The translations under genes and the position numbers were made by a program. A stretch of DNA of 64,000 nucleotides. It comes from JACWAE01 sp963847595. GTDB taxonomy: Bacteria; Chloroflexota; Dehalococcoidia; SZUA-161. The notes beneath the pieces were generated by a model. That model was not told where the DNA came from and made no database searches. It worked only from the letters and a program-made list of their open reading frames with translations. The stretch spans positions 62,001 through 126,000 of the forward strand of contig CAWKAJ010000003.1 of assembly GCA_963847595.1 (NCBI GenBank), read 5' to 3'. This document shows positions 23,101-30,955 of this stretch, piece after piece (within the stretch, counting starts at the first letter, position 1; each line of letters opens with the position of its first letter).

Positions 23101-24368
23101 AACAAAGCTATACCATTCATCGAAGAATCGAAAATCGCTTGAAGCTCTTCCTGTGATTCGCGCAATGCCTCCTCGGCCTTCTTGCGCTCGGTGATGTCAC
23201 GGGTGACGCCTAGAAACCCGGTAGGGTGACCGTCCGGGTCGCGCAAAAAATTAACTTTCATCTCGACTGGCACTATAGAGCCGTCCTTGTGTATTAACTC
23301 AACCTCCAGCACGGTCGCCGCAGACAGATCCCTTTGCCCCTCCTCTGCAGCTATTACCTTTGAAAAAGCGTTCTTAACAACCTCTAAAGAGGCAGGAGTC
23401 ATGGATTCCTCCAGACTCGAGGACATCACTTCCTCAACACTGTAGCCTGACATTTGTGTCACAGAGGGGCTGACATACGTCGTACGCAGATTCATATCAC
23501 GAATCCAGATGATATCCTTAACATTCTCAGCAAGCATACGATAGCGCTGTTCACTCTGGCGTAGCGCCTCCTCTGCCTTCTTACGCTCGGTGATTTCGCG
23601 TGTCACTCCTAACACTTCACTGAGCTTTCCGTCTTTATCCCACAAGAACGACAACATGACCTCAGCCCAGAGGGTGGAGCCGTCTTTACGCACGTGCTCC
23701 AGGGTCAGAGAAAGCGATGGATGTTGTGACCCAGGAGTCATGATATCCATTTGATTCCGGATGAACTTGCTGGCCTGCTTAAGTGAATCCGGGGTTAAAA
23801 TATCCGTTATCGCCAGCCTCTTCATCTCTTCAACCGTATAGCCCAGCATGCGCTTGACAGACGGGCTGACATAGGTTATTTTCCATTTCATATTAGCAGT
23901 CCAGATTAGGTCTGCAGCGTTGTCGGCAAGTAGCCGGTAACGGGATTCACTCTCACGCAATGCTACTCGTAGGTGTTGCCGTTCGATGGCGTAGTGCAGG
24001 GAACGCACCAATAAGGCGCTATCAACACTGCCTTTGACCAGATAATCTTGCGCACCCTCCTGCACTGCATTGATCGCAACCGCCTCGTCGCTTAGGCCGC
24101 TCAACACCACGACCGGCACTTTGGGCACTTGCGTACATATCTTGTTGAGGCCCTCAAGACCATGGCTGTCCGGCAGCGAGAGATCCAATAGAATCACATC
24201 TACGCCCCCTTGGGCAAGTCGAGCCAGCCCCGTCGAGAGATGGTCAGCGTGTTCTAATAAGAATGAAGCGCCCTCTTCTGTGCCAAGCAACTCCCCTATA
24301 AGACGGGCGTCCCCGGGATTATCCTCTATCAGCAATATTCTGATTTTTTCATCTTCCACTTCCATCAC
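20082..24368 (-). CDS. giant sensor kinase: receiver - 8 PAS - HisKA - HATPase
   Basis: 1428 residues with no membrane segment. An N-terminal receiver (LLIEDNPGDARLIGEL; VILLDLSLPDSHG) is followed by eight PAS/PAC units, most ending in a DITERKK-type linker. A dimerisation/phospho-acceptor helix (His in GHELNNPIAAIQGF) and a GHKL ATPase (NNAEQAM; DDGPGISEENIKRIF; GTGLGLSICYG) follow. The class resembles NtrB-type kinases. PAS units may bind small ligands, haem or flavin; the ligands cannot be told. The putative GTG start at 24368 (ATG at 24365 also possible) overlaps the single-domain regulator by 20 bp, and the end overlaps the next regulator by 22 bp. Confidence 0.92.
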   Translation of the reverse strand: MMEVEDEKIRILLIEDNPGDARLIGELLGTEEGASFLLEHADHLSTGLARLAQGGVDVILLDLSLPDSHGLEGLNKICTQVPKVPVVVLSGLSDEAVAINAVQEGAQDYLVKGSVDSALLVRSLHYAIERQHLRVALRESESRYRLLADNAADLIWTANMKWKITYVSPSVKRMLGYTVEEMKRLAITDILTPDSLKQASKFIRNQMDIMTPGSQHPSLSLTLEHVRKDGSTLWAEVMLSFLWDKDGKLSEVLGVTREITERKKAEEALRQSEQRYRMLAENVKDIIWIRDMNLRTTYVSPSVTQMSGYSVEEVMSSSLEESMTPASLEVVKNAFSKVIAAEEGQRDLSAATVLEVELIHKDGSIVPVEMKVNFLRDPDGHPTGFLGVTRDITERKKAEEALRESQEELQAIFDSSMNGIALLDLEGRLVRVNKRVLVVGGYDTEELSGKPFDLLQMFTPESIERMASARDMILSGKEVTAFECEVCTKSGTKMSLEINVGPFLLKGQLFGLVAVMRDITERKRMEESLRESEEKFRNVLDNSLDMIYSMNLQTGRYEYVSPASKQVLGYGPEEFQALDSDELISLVHPDDAEKLQQNIIDLITQGKTQVLSVEYRVKHKELGYRWVNDNRSAVYDDANMPVAIVGSLRDISGRKLALEALQASEAQYRLLAENVKDVISVIDMNLRLTYVSPSVTHLLGYSVEEAMAITLEEGLTPASYEKLMRAFAEGMAAEKEGDRSLPTSLVLEVETKHKDGHLVPVEMMVNLLRDAEGKPVGILGVTRDITERKKMEQELRLLSDAVKMSKDSIVISDLEGRIIEANEATLKMHGMDNREDLIGRLALELIAPEDHEMLTEKIAKGMAEGGSIYVEYHCVTKDGRKILVEANVSVMKDRSGEPIGYMAVVRDITERKRMENALRQSEHNYRVLFEGTIDGMFVTDIETVKIVLANQNAAKMCGFASAENAIGINPLDLVHPDDREQVLGFLMEDALGESEQEVHEFRVITKDGREIWVSGIGTRIEYGGKPAVLSSIRDITERKKAEEVLRISEERYRLLVENASEAILVAQDGMLRFFNTRVIEILGYSREELASKPFIEFIHSEDRAMVVGRHMARLEGKEVPPVYSFRVVDKTGNLRWVDISAVAFTWEGKPATLNFLTDITERKRMEDEKQKMEEQLRLASRLAAVGELAAGVGHELNNPIAAIQGFAQFLAARKDLDETTRKDLDTIYRESQRAAKITQNLLSFARRHEPEKHLISLNEAVEKTLELQAHPMKVNNIELVVELAPDLPKTLADFHQMQQVFVNIINNAEQAMVEAHGKGRLVVKTQKVRDMIQISFVDDGPGISEENIKRIFDPFFTTKEVGKGTGLGLSICYGLVEAHGGRIYARSKLGQGATFVVEIPIVFEDQLVAEAALINPGSRGVKWKKPKG

Positions 24369-24813
24369 CCCCTGTTGGCAGCTTCACAATGGTGAGCCAG
24401 AAGTCGCCGATCGACTTGACCACTTCAAGAAACTGGTCCAAATCAACCGGCTTCGTAACAAAGCAGTTCGCGTGCAATTCATAGCTCTTCACGATATCCT
24501 CTTCAGATTTTGAGGTGGTCAGTATCACGACCGGTATATGCCTGATTTTTTCGTTAGCCTTAATCGACGCCAGAACCTCACGTCCATCCTTTTTAGGTAG
24601 ATTCAGGTCAAGCAGAATCAGGTCGGGCGAAGGAACGTTGGCGTACTTACCATCCCGATTCAGGAAAGCCAGAGCCTGTATTCCATCGAACACTGTATGT
24701 ATCTGATTACAAACCTTAGCCTCACGAAAGGCTTCCACGGTCAGACGTACATCGCCGGGATTGTCCTCAACCAATAAAATCTCGATAGGTCTGCCCAGTT
24801 CTAAGATGTTCAT
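24349..24813 (-). CDS. single-domain response regulator (Rcp1-like)
   Basis: 154 residues consisting of one receiver domain with the extended loop typical of Rcp1/CheY-like partners of phytochrome-type kinases. It has LLVEDNPGDVRLT, the phospho-acceptor Asp in LILLDLNLPKKDG, VILTTSKSEED and the conserved Lys in FVTKPVDL. It overlaps the upstream kinase by 4 bp (ATGA) and the downstream kinase by 20 bp. It probably shuttles phosphate between the two large kinases, because it carries no output domain. Confidence 0.9.
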   Translation of the reverse strand: MNILELGRPIEILLVEDNPGDVRLTVEAFREAKVCNQIHTVFDGIQALAFLNRDGKYANVPSPDLILLDLNLPKKDGREVLASIKANEKIRHIPVVILTTSKSEEDIVKSYELHANCFVTKPVDLDQFLEVVKSIGDFWLTIVKLPTGGDGSGR

Positions 24814-27800
24814 GTCTTCTCCTCACTTCCGATAGGTAGTGTGAAATAGAATGTGGCGCCCTTTCCAGGTTGTGATTCAACCCAGATACGCCCATTGTGG
24901 CGCTCTATGATTTTCTTGCATATTGCTAGCCCTATCCCTGTGCCAGGGTATTCCCCTCTGCCATGCAGGCGGTGGAAGATAACAAAGATGCGATCAAAAT
25001 ACTGGGGGTCTATGCCAATGCCATTGTCGCGTACCGAGAAAATCCACTCGGTACCATTACGCTCTGCTTTTACGTGCACTGTAGGTTTTTCATCGCTATG
25101 GAACTTGATGGCGTTGCCCACCAGGTTCTGGAACAACCTAACCATCTGGCTGTCATCAGCCATAACAGTCGGCAAGTTATCATGGGTTACCGTTGCATCA
25201 TTTTCTTTGATAGAAGCCTGTAAATTAGCGATTGCTTGATTAAGGCTTTCCTCACAACTGGTCGGGCCGAAGGGTTTGCCGCGTGTGCCCACCCTCGAGT
25301 AGTCCAGCAACGCATTGATGAGCTGCTGCATTCTGGTAGCGCCGTCCACGGCATAGCCGATAAACTCATCGGCATCGGCATCGAGTTTGCCTTTGTAGCG
25401 ACGCGCCAGGAGCTGAGTATAGCCAGCTACCATGCGCAACGGCTCTTGTAAGTCGTGAGACGCCACGTAGGCAAACCTCTCCAGTTCGGCATTGGAGCGC
25501 ACCAGTTCCGCCATTGTCTGCTTCAACAGCTTCTCCACCTGCCTGGACTCGGTGACATCTCTCAATGAAAGCAAGACCGCGACTCTTCCCTGAAATTCAA
25601 TCCTTGTGGCAAGGGAGCTTATCAATATTTCTCTGCCGTCCCTCGTCTTCGCTCTAACATCGTATGTCTGACGCCGGTCGTGCTGATATAGGTCTTCTAA
25701 AAATCCCTTTATAACTATCTCTCTGTCCTCAGGGTGGATATAATCAAGTAGGTTTACCCCGACTCCGTCGTGTAGTACGGGATCGAAGCCAAACATCAGC
25801 GAAGAACGCCGGTTACCAAAGACGACCTTCAGCGTCTCGGCATCGACAACGATGATGCTGTCATGCGTGCTTTCCAACAAGATTAGATAGTCTTGCTCTC
25901 TTTGGCGCAACTCTTCCTGCACCAGTCTGCTTTCATTGATGTCTCTCAAAATGCCGACGAGTAACACCGGACTATTTGTTTCATCGTATATCACTGAACG
26001 GCTGTCACTAACCCAGCGATACCCTAGCTCCTTGTGCTTCATCCGATACTGGATACTGGAGCCCGTAGCTCCTTTGGAAGCGAGCAATTCGATGACATTT
26101 TCGTCCATCTTTTGCAGATCATCAGGATGCATAGCAGCCCTGGTCTCTTCGAGGCTCCGTTGCATCACCTCTTCTGGAGTGTAGCCGAGTATTTTTTCCG
26201 ATGACGGACTCACGTACTCATATCTGCCAGTTTGAAGGTTCAAGCTATATATCAAGTCGACAGAATTGTCGAGCACGCTGCGGAATCTTCCCTCGCTTTG
26301 CCGGAGTGCCTTTTCCATCTGAACTCTCTCGGTGATGTCATGCATGATGGCACTGAATCCAAGGGTCTCATTTTCCTGCACCAGCGCAGTAGGGCTTGAA
26401 TATAGCCACAGAATGCGCCCATCCCTGTGAGTTGTCCTAAACTCCAGGGTAGGATGTTTATCTTGACCTGTGAGTCCCTCCACGAATAGCTCGAGTAATC
26501 GCGGTCCGTCATCGGGATGCACGAAGTCGGCGAAGTTCCTGCCTATTAATTCTTTTTGAGAATACCCGACCATATTACAGAGCGCTTCATTGACAAGGAC
26601 AAAGTCTCCTTTCAAGTCTATGATGGCCACTGCACTGCTTGCCGTCTCAAATAGGCTTCGATATCTGGCTTCGCTCTCAGCGACTTCTTCCTCGATACGC
26701 TGGCGCTCTGTGATGTCTCGGGCGACCGCTATCAACTCAATCGGCTCAGTGCCCTCTATCTGCGAGATGGTATATTCGACGTCTACAAGGCTTCCGTTCT
26801 TTCTCTTTACTCGGTGTGCACCACGGAAGTATGCTTGTTCCTTTATTGCCCCGGCGACTTCTTCAATGAATTTCGAGTGGCTCACACCCTCGGGGAAAAG
26901 GAAAGTTACTTCCTTGCCAATAAGTTCATCTCTCTTGTAGCCGTATATCTCTTCTACCCTGTCGTTGCACCAGGTAATTACTTTACCTTTTAACTTAAAA
27001 ACCGCGTCAGTGAGGCTTTTAACCAGCGTGGAGTAATGCTCCTCGGATTGTCGTAGGGCCTCTTGGGCCTTTATGCGCTCGGTAATGTTACGTACTATAA
27101 TAAGGTCAGCAGGCCTTCCCCCGTATGTAATCACGCCTGCGTTTAGTTCAACGTCTACTCTGCTGCCGTCACTGTGCAGAAGCGCTGTCTCATATATCGA
27201 TTCGACAGGCTCACCTGCCATCCGTCGCTCGTAGCGATAGATATCTCTCTGAAGCTCGTCGGGGTGAACATACTCTGTGATTGGAGTGCCAATCATCCGA
27301 TTAGGCGGATACCCGAGCATTTCTGACGAACGAGTGTTGATATATTTGATAATCGTGTCCTGGACTATGGCAATCATGTCGTTAGCTCGCTCGACTACAT
27401 CGCGATATTTTGCCTCACTCTCGCGCAGTGCTTCCTCCATCTGCCTGCGCTTAGTGATGTCCCTCATAACCACAGAAACCGCAGGCCTACCTGCATAATA
27501 GATGCGCCGGGATCCAAACTCGACTGTAACTGTTGTTCCGTCGTTCCTGGTCAATGTTGTCTCATATTGTTGAGGCACAGCTTCTCCGCGGAGTCTCCTT
27601 GTATACCACTCTGATAGCACTTTTACGTCTTTAGGTGGCAGGAGTTCCTCGACAGTTCTGCCCGTTGCCTCTTCGACAGAATACCCGAACATCTCGGCGC
27701 TACGGGCATTGGCAAAGACTACTCTGAAGTTCTGAACCACGAAATACGCATCGTTCATGTCTTCTACCAAACGCTTGAACTTCTCCTCAGATTCCTGCAG

Positions 27801-28160
27801 CTCATCATGGGAACGCTCTAACGATTCCAGCATACTGTTGATCTCGTCTGCTAAACTAGACAATTCGCCCTTGCCTGCCGCCGACACTCGCACTGACAGG
27901 GCTTTGCTTTTGCCTATACTGCTGACACTTGAGCCGAGGCGAGATAGCGGAGACAGTACCAATTTGTCTAATAGGACATTGACTACCCCGATAAATACCA
28001 GACCGGCTCCCAGGAGGAAACAGAAAAAATAAAGCAGGGTGGCTTGTCCTTGGTGAGAGGCGTTTCTTAGAAAGATGCTTTCCGAGACTGCAAACATAAT
28101 CAAGAGCAGTCCAACCAGGGTTGCCCCGATGATGACTAGAGTCTTCCTACGCAGGGTCAT
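24810..28160 (-). CDS. membrane sensor kinase: 2 TM - HAMP - 6 PAS - HisKA - HATPase
   Basis: 1116 residues. Two hydrophobic segments (~8-25 and ~41-64) enclose only a short external loop, so sensing is probably cytoplasmic or within the membrane. A HAMP-like region (~65-120) and six PAS/PAC units follow, then a phytochrome-kinase-type HisKA (His in YVASHDLQEPLRMVAGY) and HATPase (NLVGNAIKFH; RDNGIGIDPQYFDRIF; GTGIGLAICKKI). The fifth PAS is strikingly similar to PAS 4 of the neighbouring kinase. It is the first gene of the four-gene operon. In the 258-bp gap 28161-28418 I found no convincing promoter. Confidence 0.92.
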   Translation of the reverse strand: MTLRRKTLVIIGATLVGLLLIMFAVSESIFLRNASHQGQATLLYFFCFLLGAGLVFIGVVNVLLDKLVLSPLSRLGSSVSSIGKSKALSVRVSAAGKGELSSLADEINSMLESLERSHDELQESEEKFKRLVEDMNDAYFVVQNFRVVFANARSAEMFGYSVEEATGRTVEELLPPKDVKVLSEWYTRRLRGEAVPQQYETTLTRNDGTTVTVEFGSRRIYYAGRPAVSVVMRDITKRRQMEEALRESEAKYRDVVERANDMIAIVQDTIIKYINTRSSEMLGYPPNRMIGTPITEYVHPDELQRDIYRYERRMAGEPVESIYETALLHSDGSRVDVELNAGVITYGGRPADLIIVRNITERIKAQEALRQSEEHYSTLVKSLTDAVFKLKGKVITWCNDRVEEIYGYKRDELIGKEVTFLFPEGVSHSKFIEEVAGAIKEQAYFRGAHRVKRKNGSLVDVEYTISQIEGTEPIELIAVARDITERQRIEEEVAESEARYRSLFETASSAVAIIDLKGDFVLVNEALCNMVGYSQKELIGRNFADFVHPDDGPRLLELFVEGLTGQDKHPTLEFRTTHRDGRILWLYSSPTALVQENETLGFSAIMHDITERVQMEKALRQSEGRFRSVLDNSVDLIYSLNLQTGRYEYVSPSSEKILGYTPEEVMQRSLEETRAAMHPDDLQKMDENVIELLASKGATGSSIQYRMKHKELGYRWVSDSRSVIYDETNSPVLLVGILRDINESRLVQEELRQREQDYLILLESTHDSIIVVDAETLKVVFGNRRSSLMFGFDPVLHDGVGVNLLDYIHPEDREIVIKGFLEDLYQHDRRQTYDVRAKTRDGREILISSLATRIEFQGRVAVLLSLRDVTESRQVEKLLKQTMAELVRSNAELERFAYVASHDLQEPLRMVAGYTQLLARRYKGKLDADADEFIGYAVDGATRMQQLINALLDYSRVGTRGKPFGPTSCEESLNQAIANLQASIKENDATVTHDNLPTVMADDSQMVRLFQNLVGNAIKFHSDEKPTVHVKAERNGTEWIFSVRDNGIGIDPQYFDRIFVIFHRLHGRGEYPGTGIGLAICKKIIERHNGRIWVESQPGKGATFYFTLPIGSEEKT

Positions 28161-28418
28161 AGTTTGCCCTCTTAGTCTTTGTTTTACCAGTCATTCGTTC
28201 TCTAACCACTTAAAATCTATGGTTCACGAGCTTCTATTTCGGCACGTTAGAATCCGATACTTGAATACGCGACTGTCTCGTTCAAACATTAGCTCACTCG
28301 CTATCGTATGTATATGGTTATTTAGTGGCGTTAGTGATGGGAAAATAGTACCTGAATCGAGCGTTTGGGATTTAGGGCTTTGAGATTAGGACTTATTGCA
28401 GGGGATGCAGGCAATGGA

Positions 28419-29294
28419 CTAGAGGCACGTGGCGTATCCGATTAGCTTGTAGGCTAGTTTGGCAGCGAGAAAAGCGCATGAGGTTGGCCCCTCTTGAGGG
28501 CAGAGCTCCATCAGGTCGAAGCCGATGATTTTTTTGCTGGTAGCTACCGCTCGCAACAGGTCCAGCACCTGCTGCCAGCTCAAGCCCCCGGGTTCGGGGG
28601 TGCCCACCGCTGACATGATCGAGGGGTCGAAGACATCGAGGTCGACAGATACATATACTTTAGATGATAGTGCAGAGATCACCTTAGGTATAAAATCAGG
28701 GCTGTTCGAAGCTTCAGCATAGAACGGCTCCTTTTTCTGCTGTTGCAGAAACTTATGCTCCTCCAAACTAAAGCTGCGGATGCCTGCCTGCACGACAGGG
28801 CAAATCTCCCATACCCGGCGCATCACGGAAGCGTTGCCGTACCTCGTCCCTTGGTACTGGTCGCGGAGGTCAGCGTGTGCATCCAATTGCAGCACTGAGA
28901 GCTCGGGGTACTTTTCGTGAAAAGCCTTGACCGCACCCAGGGTCAGCGAATGCTCACCACCCAACATAGCCCACAGCTTGTCTTTTTCAATCAGATACTT
29001 CGCTATTCCGTAAACCCGCTCCACCATAAACTCTGGGCCGCTCACCAAAGGTTGTAGTTCAGGCAGGGTGTGGATACCTACCTCACTGATCTCTCGATCC
29101 AACTCAGCGTCGTATAGCTCCAGGTATTGTGAGGTATCGATGATAGCCTGTGGCCCCTCTCGAGCTCCGCTCTTATACTCGGCGGTGCCGTCGTAGGGCA
29201 CCGGGACAATTACGACCTTCGCTGTATCGAAGGGCGCAACTTGGAGAGGTATGCCAGCAAAGCTGCGTGGGGGTAAGAACAGCTCATCAGTCAA
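28419..29294 (-). CDS. speB: agmatinase (ureohydrolase family)
   Basis: 291 residues, the family length. The binuclear manganese site is complete: GGEHSLTLG, LDAHADLRDQY and VSVDLDVFDPS. Agmatinase splits agmatine into putrescine and urea in polyamine synthesis. The start is a TTG at 29294 (AGGT 8 nt upstream); no in-frame ATG gives a full N terminus. It lies 28 bp downstream of the S-adenosylmethionine decarboxylase gene, which supplies the aminopropyl donor, so the pair should act together toward spermidine. No spermidine synthase gene is in the window. Confidence 0.92.
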   Translation of the reverse strand: MTDELFLPPRSFAGIPLQVAPFDTAKVVIVPVPYDGTAEYKSGAREGPQAIIDTSQYLELYDAELDREISEVGIHTLPELQPLVSGPEFMVERVYGIAKYLIEKDKLWAMLGGEHSLTLGAVKAFHEKYPELSVLQLDAHADLRDQYQGTRYGNASVMRRVWEICPVVQAGIRSFSLEEHKFLQQQKKEPFYAEASNSPDFIPKVISALSSKVYVSVDLDVFDPSIMSAVGTPEPGGLSWQQVLDLLRAVATSKKIIGFDLMELCPQEGPTSCAFLAAKLAYKLIGYATCL

Positions 29295-29322
29295 TTTGTA
29301 TACCTAATACAAGCGGAGTATC

Positions 29323-29730
29323 TCACCTGCTGCTTGCCGAGTCCAAGACCAGAGAAGGCTGCTGATTATTGGAAAATTCGAGGCCTCGGTTGAGGATATA
29401 GCTCCTTACCTCGGTCAGACCGAAATTCTGTTTGAATCCCTTGATAGCTCGTTCTGCGTCGAACTCTTTGCAGGAGAAAACATCGATATTAATGTAGAAT
29501 TTCTCAGGAAAGGTGTGTATGCTGATATGGCTCTCGGCAATGAGAACAAAGCCGGAAACCCCCCAGTCCTCGGGTTTGGAGCCAACATATTTGGAGACAT
29601 GCGGGGTTGAGATTTTCGTCATCCCGATTTCAGAAGGATAGCCGTCGAGTATTTTATAGATAAATTCGACATCCTGCATCTTCTGGGGATCGCCTCCGTA
29701 ACCATCGATAATCAGGTGCATTGTTCCCAC
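29323..29730 (-). CDS. speH: S-adenosylmethionine decarboxylase proenzyme, prokaryotic class
   Basis: 135 residues. The self-cleavage and pyruvoyl-forming serine is in the motif ESHISIHTFPE (the Ser after the His), and the later catalytic Cys region FSCKEFD is present. The proenzyme cleaves itself into two chains and makes decarboxylated SAM for spermidine synthesis. A strong GGGGGTGGG precedes the ATG. It is co-transcribed with speB. A terminator on the same strand (29752-29783) separates it from the HTH gene upstream. Confidence 0.94.
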   Translation of the reverse strand: MGTMHLIIDGYGGDPQKMQDVEFIYKILDGYPSEIGMTKISTPHVSKYVGSKPEDWGVSGFVLIAESHISIHTFPEKFYINIDVFSCKEFDAERAIKGFKQNFGLTEVRSYILNRGLEFSNNQQPSLVLDSASSR

Positions 29731-29751
29731 CCCCTTCTAGGTTATCTAGAC

Positions 29752-29783
29752 AAAAAATCACCACCTTCCCCTTGCACGGTGGT
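29752..29783 (-). terminator. intrinsic terminator of the small HTH gene
   Basis: On the minus strand ACCACC (29783-29778) pairs with GGTGGT (29765-29760), followed at once by GATTTTTTG (T-run at 29757-29752). The hairpin ends ~40 nt after the HTH gene and ~25 nt before the speH start. The plus strand also has a T-run ~10 nt after the stem, so some activity in the other direction is possible. Confidence 0.65.
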
Positions 29784-29824
29784 TGAAATCTAGTTTTTTT
29801 CCTTCTGTTTGAGATTTAAGAAGC

Positions 29825-30016
29825 CTACCGCTCAGCAGCTACTTTGTCCAGGAGCTTCCCCTCGTACCACTTGTCGAGGTCCTCTTTTCTGATCCGATAT
29901 GCTTTCCCAATCTTTGCCGCTGGGAGTCTGCGGTCGCGACACCATCTTTGCGCAGTACCCTTGCTTATCCTCAGTATCTTCGTTATATCATCTACCGATA
30001 ATAATTCAGTTTCCAT
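29825..30016 (-). CDS. small excisionase/MerR-like HTH DNA-binding protein
   Basis: 63 residues, nearly all one winged-helix/HTH domain of the excisionase (HTH_17) type: LLSVDDITKILRISKGTAQRW then RRLPAAKIGKAYRIRKEDLDKW. Such small proteins act as transcription or recombination directionality factors. No integrase gene lies nearby, so a regulatory role is more likely. The ribosome site (GGAGGTG, 30033-30039) is separated from the ATG by a small perfect hairpin. The gene has its own promoter candidate and terminator, so it is a single-gene unit. Confidence 0.8.
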   Translation of the reverse strand: METELLSVDDITKILRISKGTAQRWCRDRRLPAAKIGKAYRIRKEDLDKWYEGKLLDKVAAER

Positions 30017-30017
30017 A

Positions 30018-30039
30018 ATGTGGAAACCACATCACCTCC
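30018..30039 (-). promoter_or_regulatory. hairpin between Shine-Dalgarno and start codon of the HTH gene
   Basis: On the minus strand GGAGGTG (30039-30033) is followed at once by ATGTGG-TTT-CCACAT (30032-30018), one further base, then the ATG (30016). Unfolded, the spacing is ~16 nt, too long for normal initiation. Folding the 6-bp hairpin brings the site next to the start. The same palindrome could instead be a protein-binding operator in the DNA. Confidence 0.45.
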
Positions 30040-30068
30040 CTTGCTCACCTCAAAAGATTAGCGGTCGA

Positions 30069-30097
30069 AGCATATCATATTTTAATTGACAATGCAA
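30069..30097 (-). promoter_or_regulatory. promoter candidate for the HTH gene
   Basis: On the minus strand TTGCAT (30097-30092) and TATGCT (30074-30069) are 17 bp apart, each a four-of-six match to consensus. The surrounding DNA is notably A+T-rich. Transcription would start near 30062, ~46 nt before the ATG. Confidence 0.4.
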
Positions 30098-30148
30098 TAC
30101 TTTAGCTGTTCTTTATGCTCAAAAGATTGGTATGGGTGCTTATAGAGG

Positions 30149-30955
30149 CTAATTGCTGCTACAAGGCTCGATCTCGGAAAGCGGCAACTCCAATACTGCT
30201 TCGCTCTCGAGCTGTATCGTGACCGTTTCTTTAATGGGATTGCCGCCTATCACTTTGCCTACGCCCAGGCGGGTGGTGATGGTGTCACCCACAGTGGGCA
30301 GTTTCTGCTTCATGACGCGGTATTGTTCATTCTCGTAAGATAGGCAGCAGAGCAGTCGGCCACACACACCGGAGATATTTGCCGGATTAAGAGGCAAGTT
30401 TTGTTCCCGTGCCATTCTCATGGAGATAGTTTCGAACTTGCACAAATGGCTGGCGCAACACAAAGGCCGTCCGCATCTGCCTATGCCGCCCACCAGCTTA
30501 GCGGCATCGCGAGTACCTACCTGGCGCAGCTCTACGCGGGTTTTCAAGGTGCTGGATAGCTCCCGCAGCAAAGCCCGAAAGTCAACCCTCTTCTCAGACT
30601 TGAAGTAGATGGTAAGATAGCCGCCATCGAGGTTGTACTCCGCTGAAAGGAGCTTCATGGGAAGACGGAATCTCTCCACGAGTTCCGCACACTTGGCTAA
30701 TGCCTCATCCTCTTTTCCCTTCATTCTCTTCATCTGCTCAAGGTCATCCGGCTGGGCTTTGCGCAGGACTGGCTTCAAAGGCTCGCTGAGCTCTATAGAA
30801 GTGACCTCCTTCGGAGCGATGACGATTTTCCCAATTGACGGGCCACGAGCGGTATCGACCACCACGTCATCGCCTATGGCAAGGTCTATATCTGAGGGGT
30901 CGAAATAGTATATCAATCCTGCTCGCTTGAACCTGACACCTACTACCTTACTCAA
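30149..30955 (-). CDS. PSP1-domain protein (YaaT/RicT type)
   Basis: 268 residues with the PSP1 C-terminal domain. The two cysteine-rich signatures are GRCGRPLCCASHLC and GVCGRLLCCLSYE, which in the Bacillus RicT complex help bind an Fe-S cluster. The family affects RNA processing and signalling in Firmicutes; its role in Chloroflexota is unproven. It follows holB with a 4-bp overlap (ATGA), an arrangement also common in Firmicutes. Confidence 0.9.
   Translation of the reverse strand: MSKVVGVRFKRAGLIYYFDPSDIDLAIGDDVVVDTARGPSIGKIVIAPKEVTSIELSEPLKPVLRKAQPDDLEQMKRMKGKEDEALAKCAELVERFRLPMKLLSAEYNLDGGYLTIYFKSEKRVDFRALLRELSSTLKTRVELRQVGTRDAAKLVGGIGRCGRPLCCASHLCKFETISMRMAREQNLPLNPANISGVCGRLLCCLSYENEQYRVMKQKLPTVGDTITTRLGVGKVIGGNPIKETVTIQLESEAVLELPLSEIEPCSSN

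Noticed and set aside
29825..30016. Excisionase of a prophage or integrative element
   Set aside because: The HTH type fits, but no integrase, attachment site or phage gene lies nearby.
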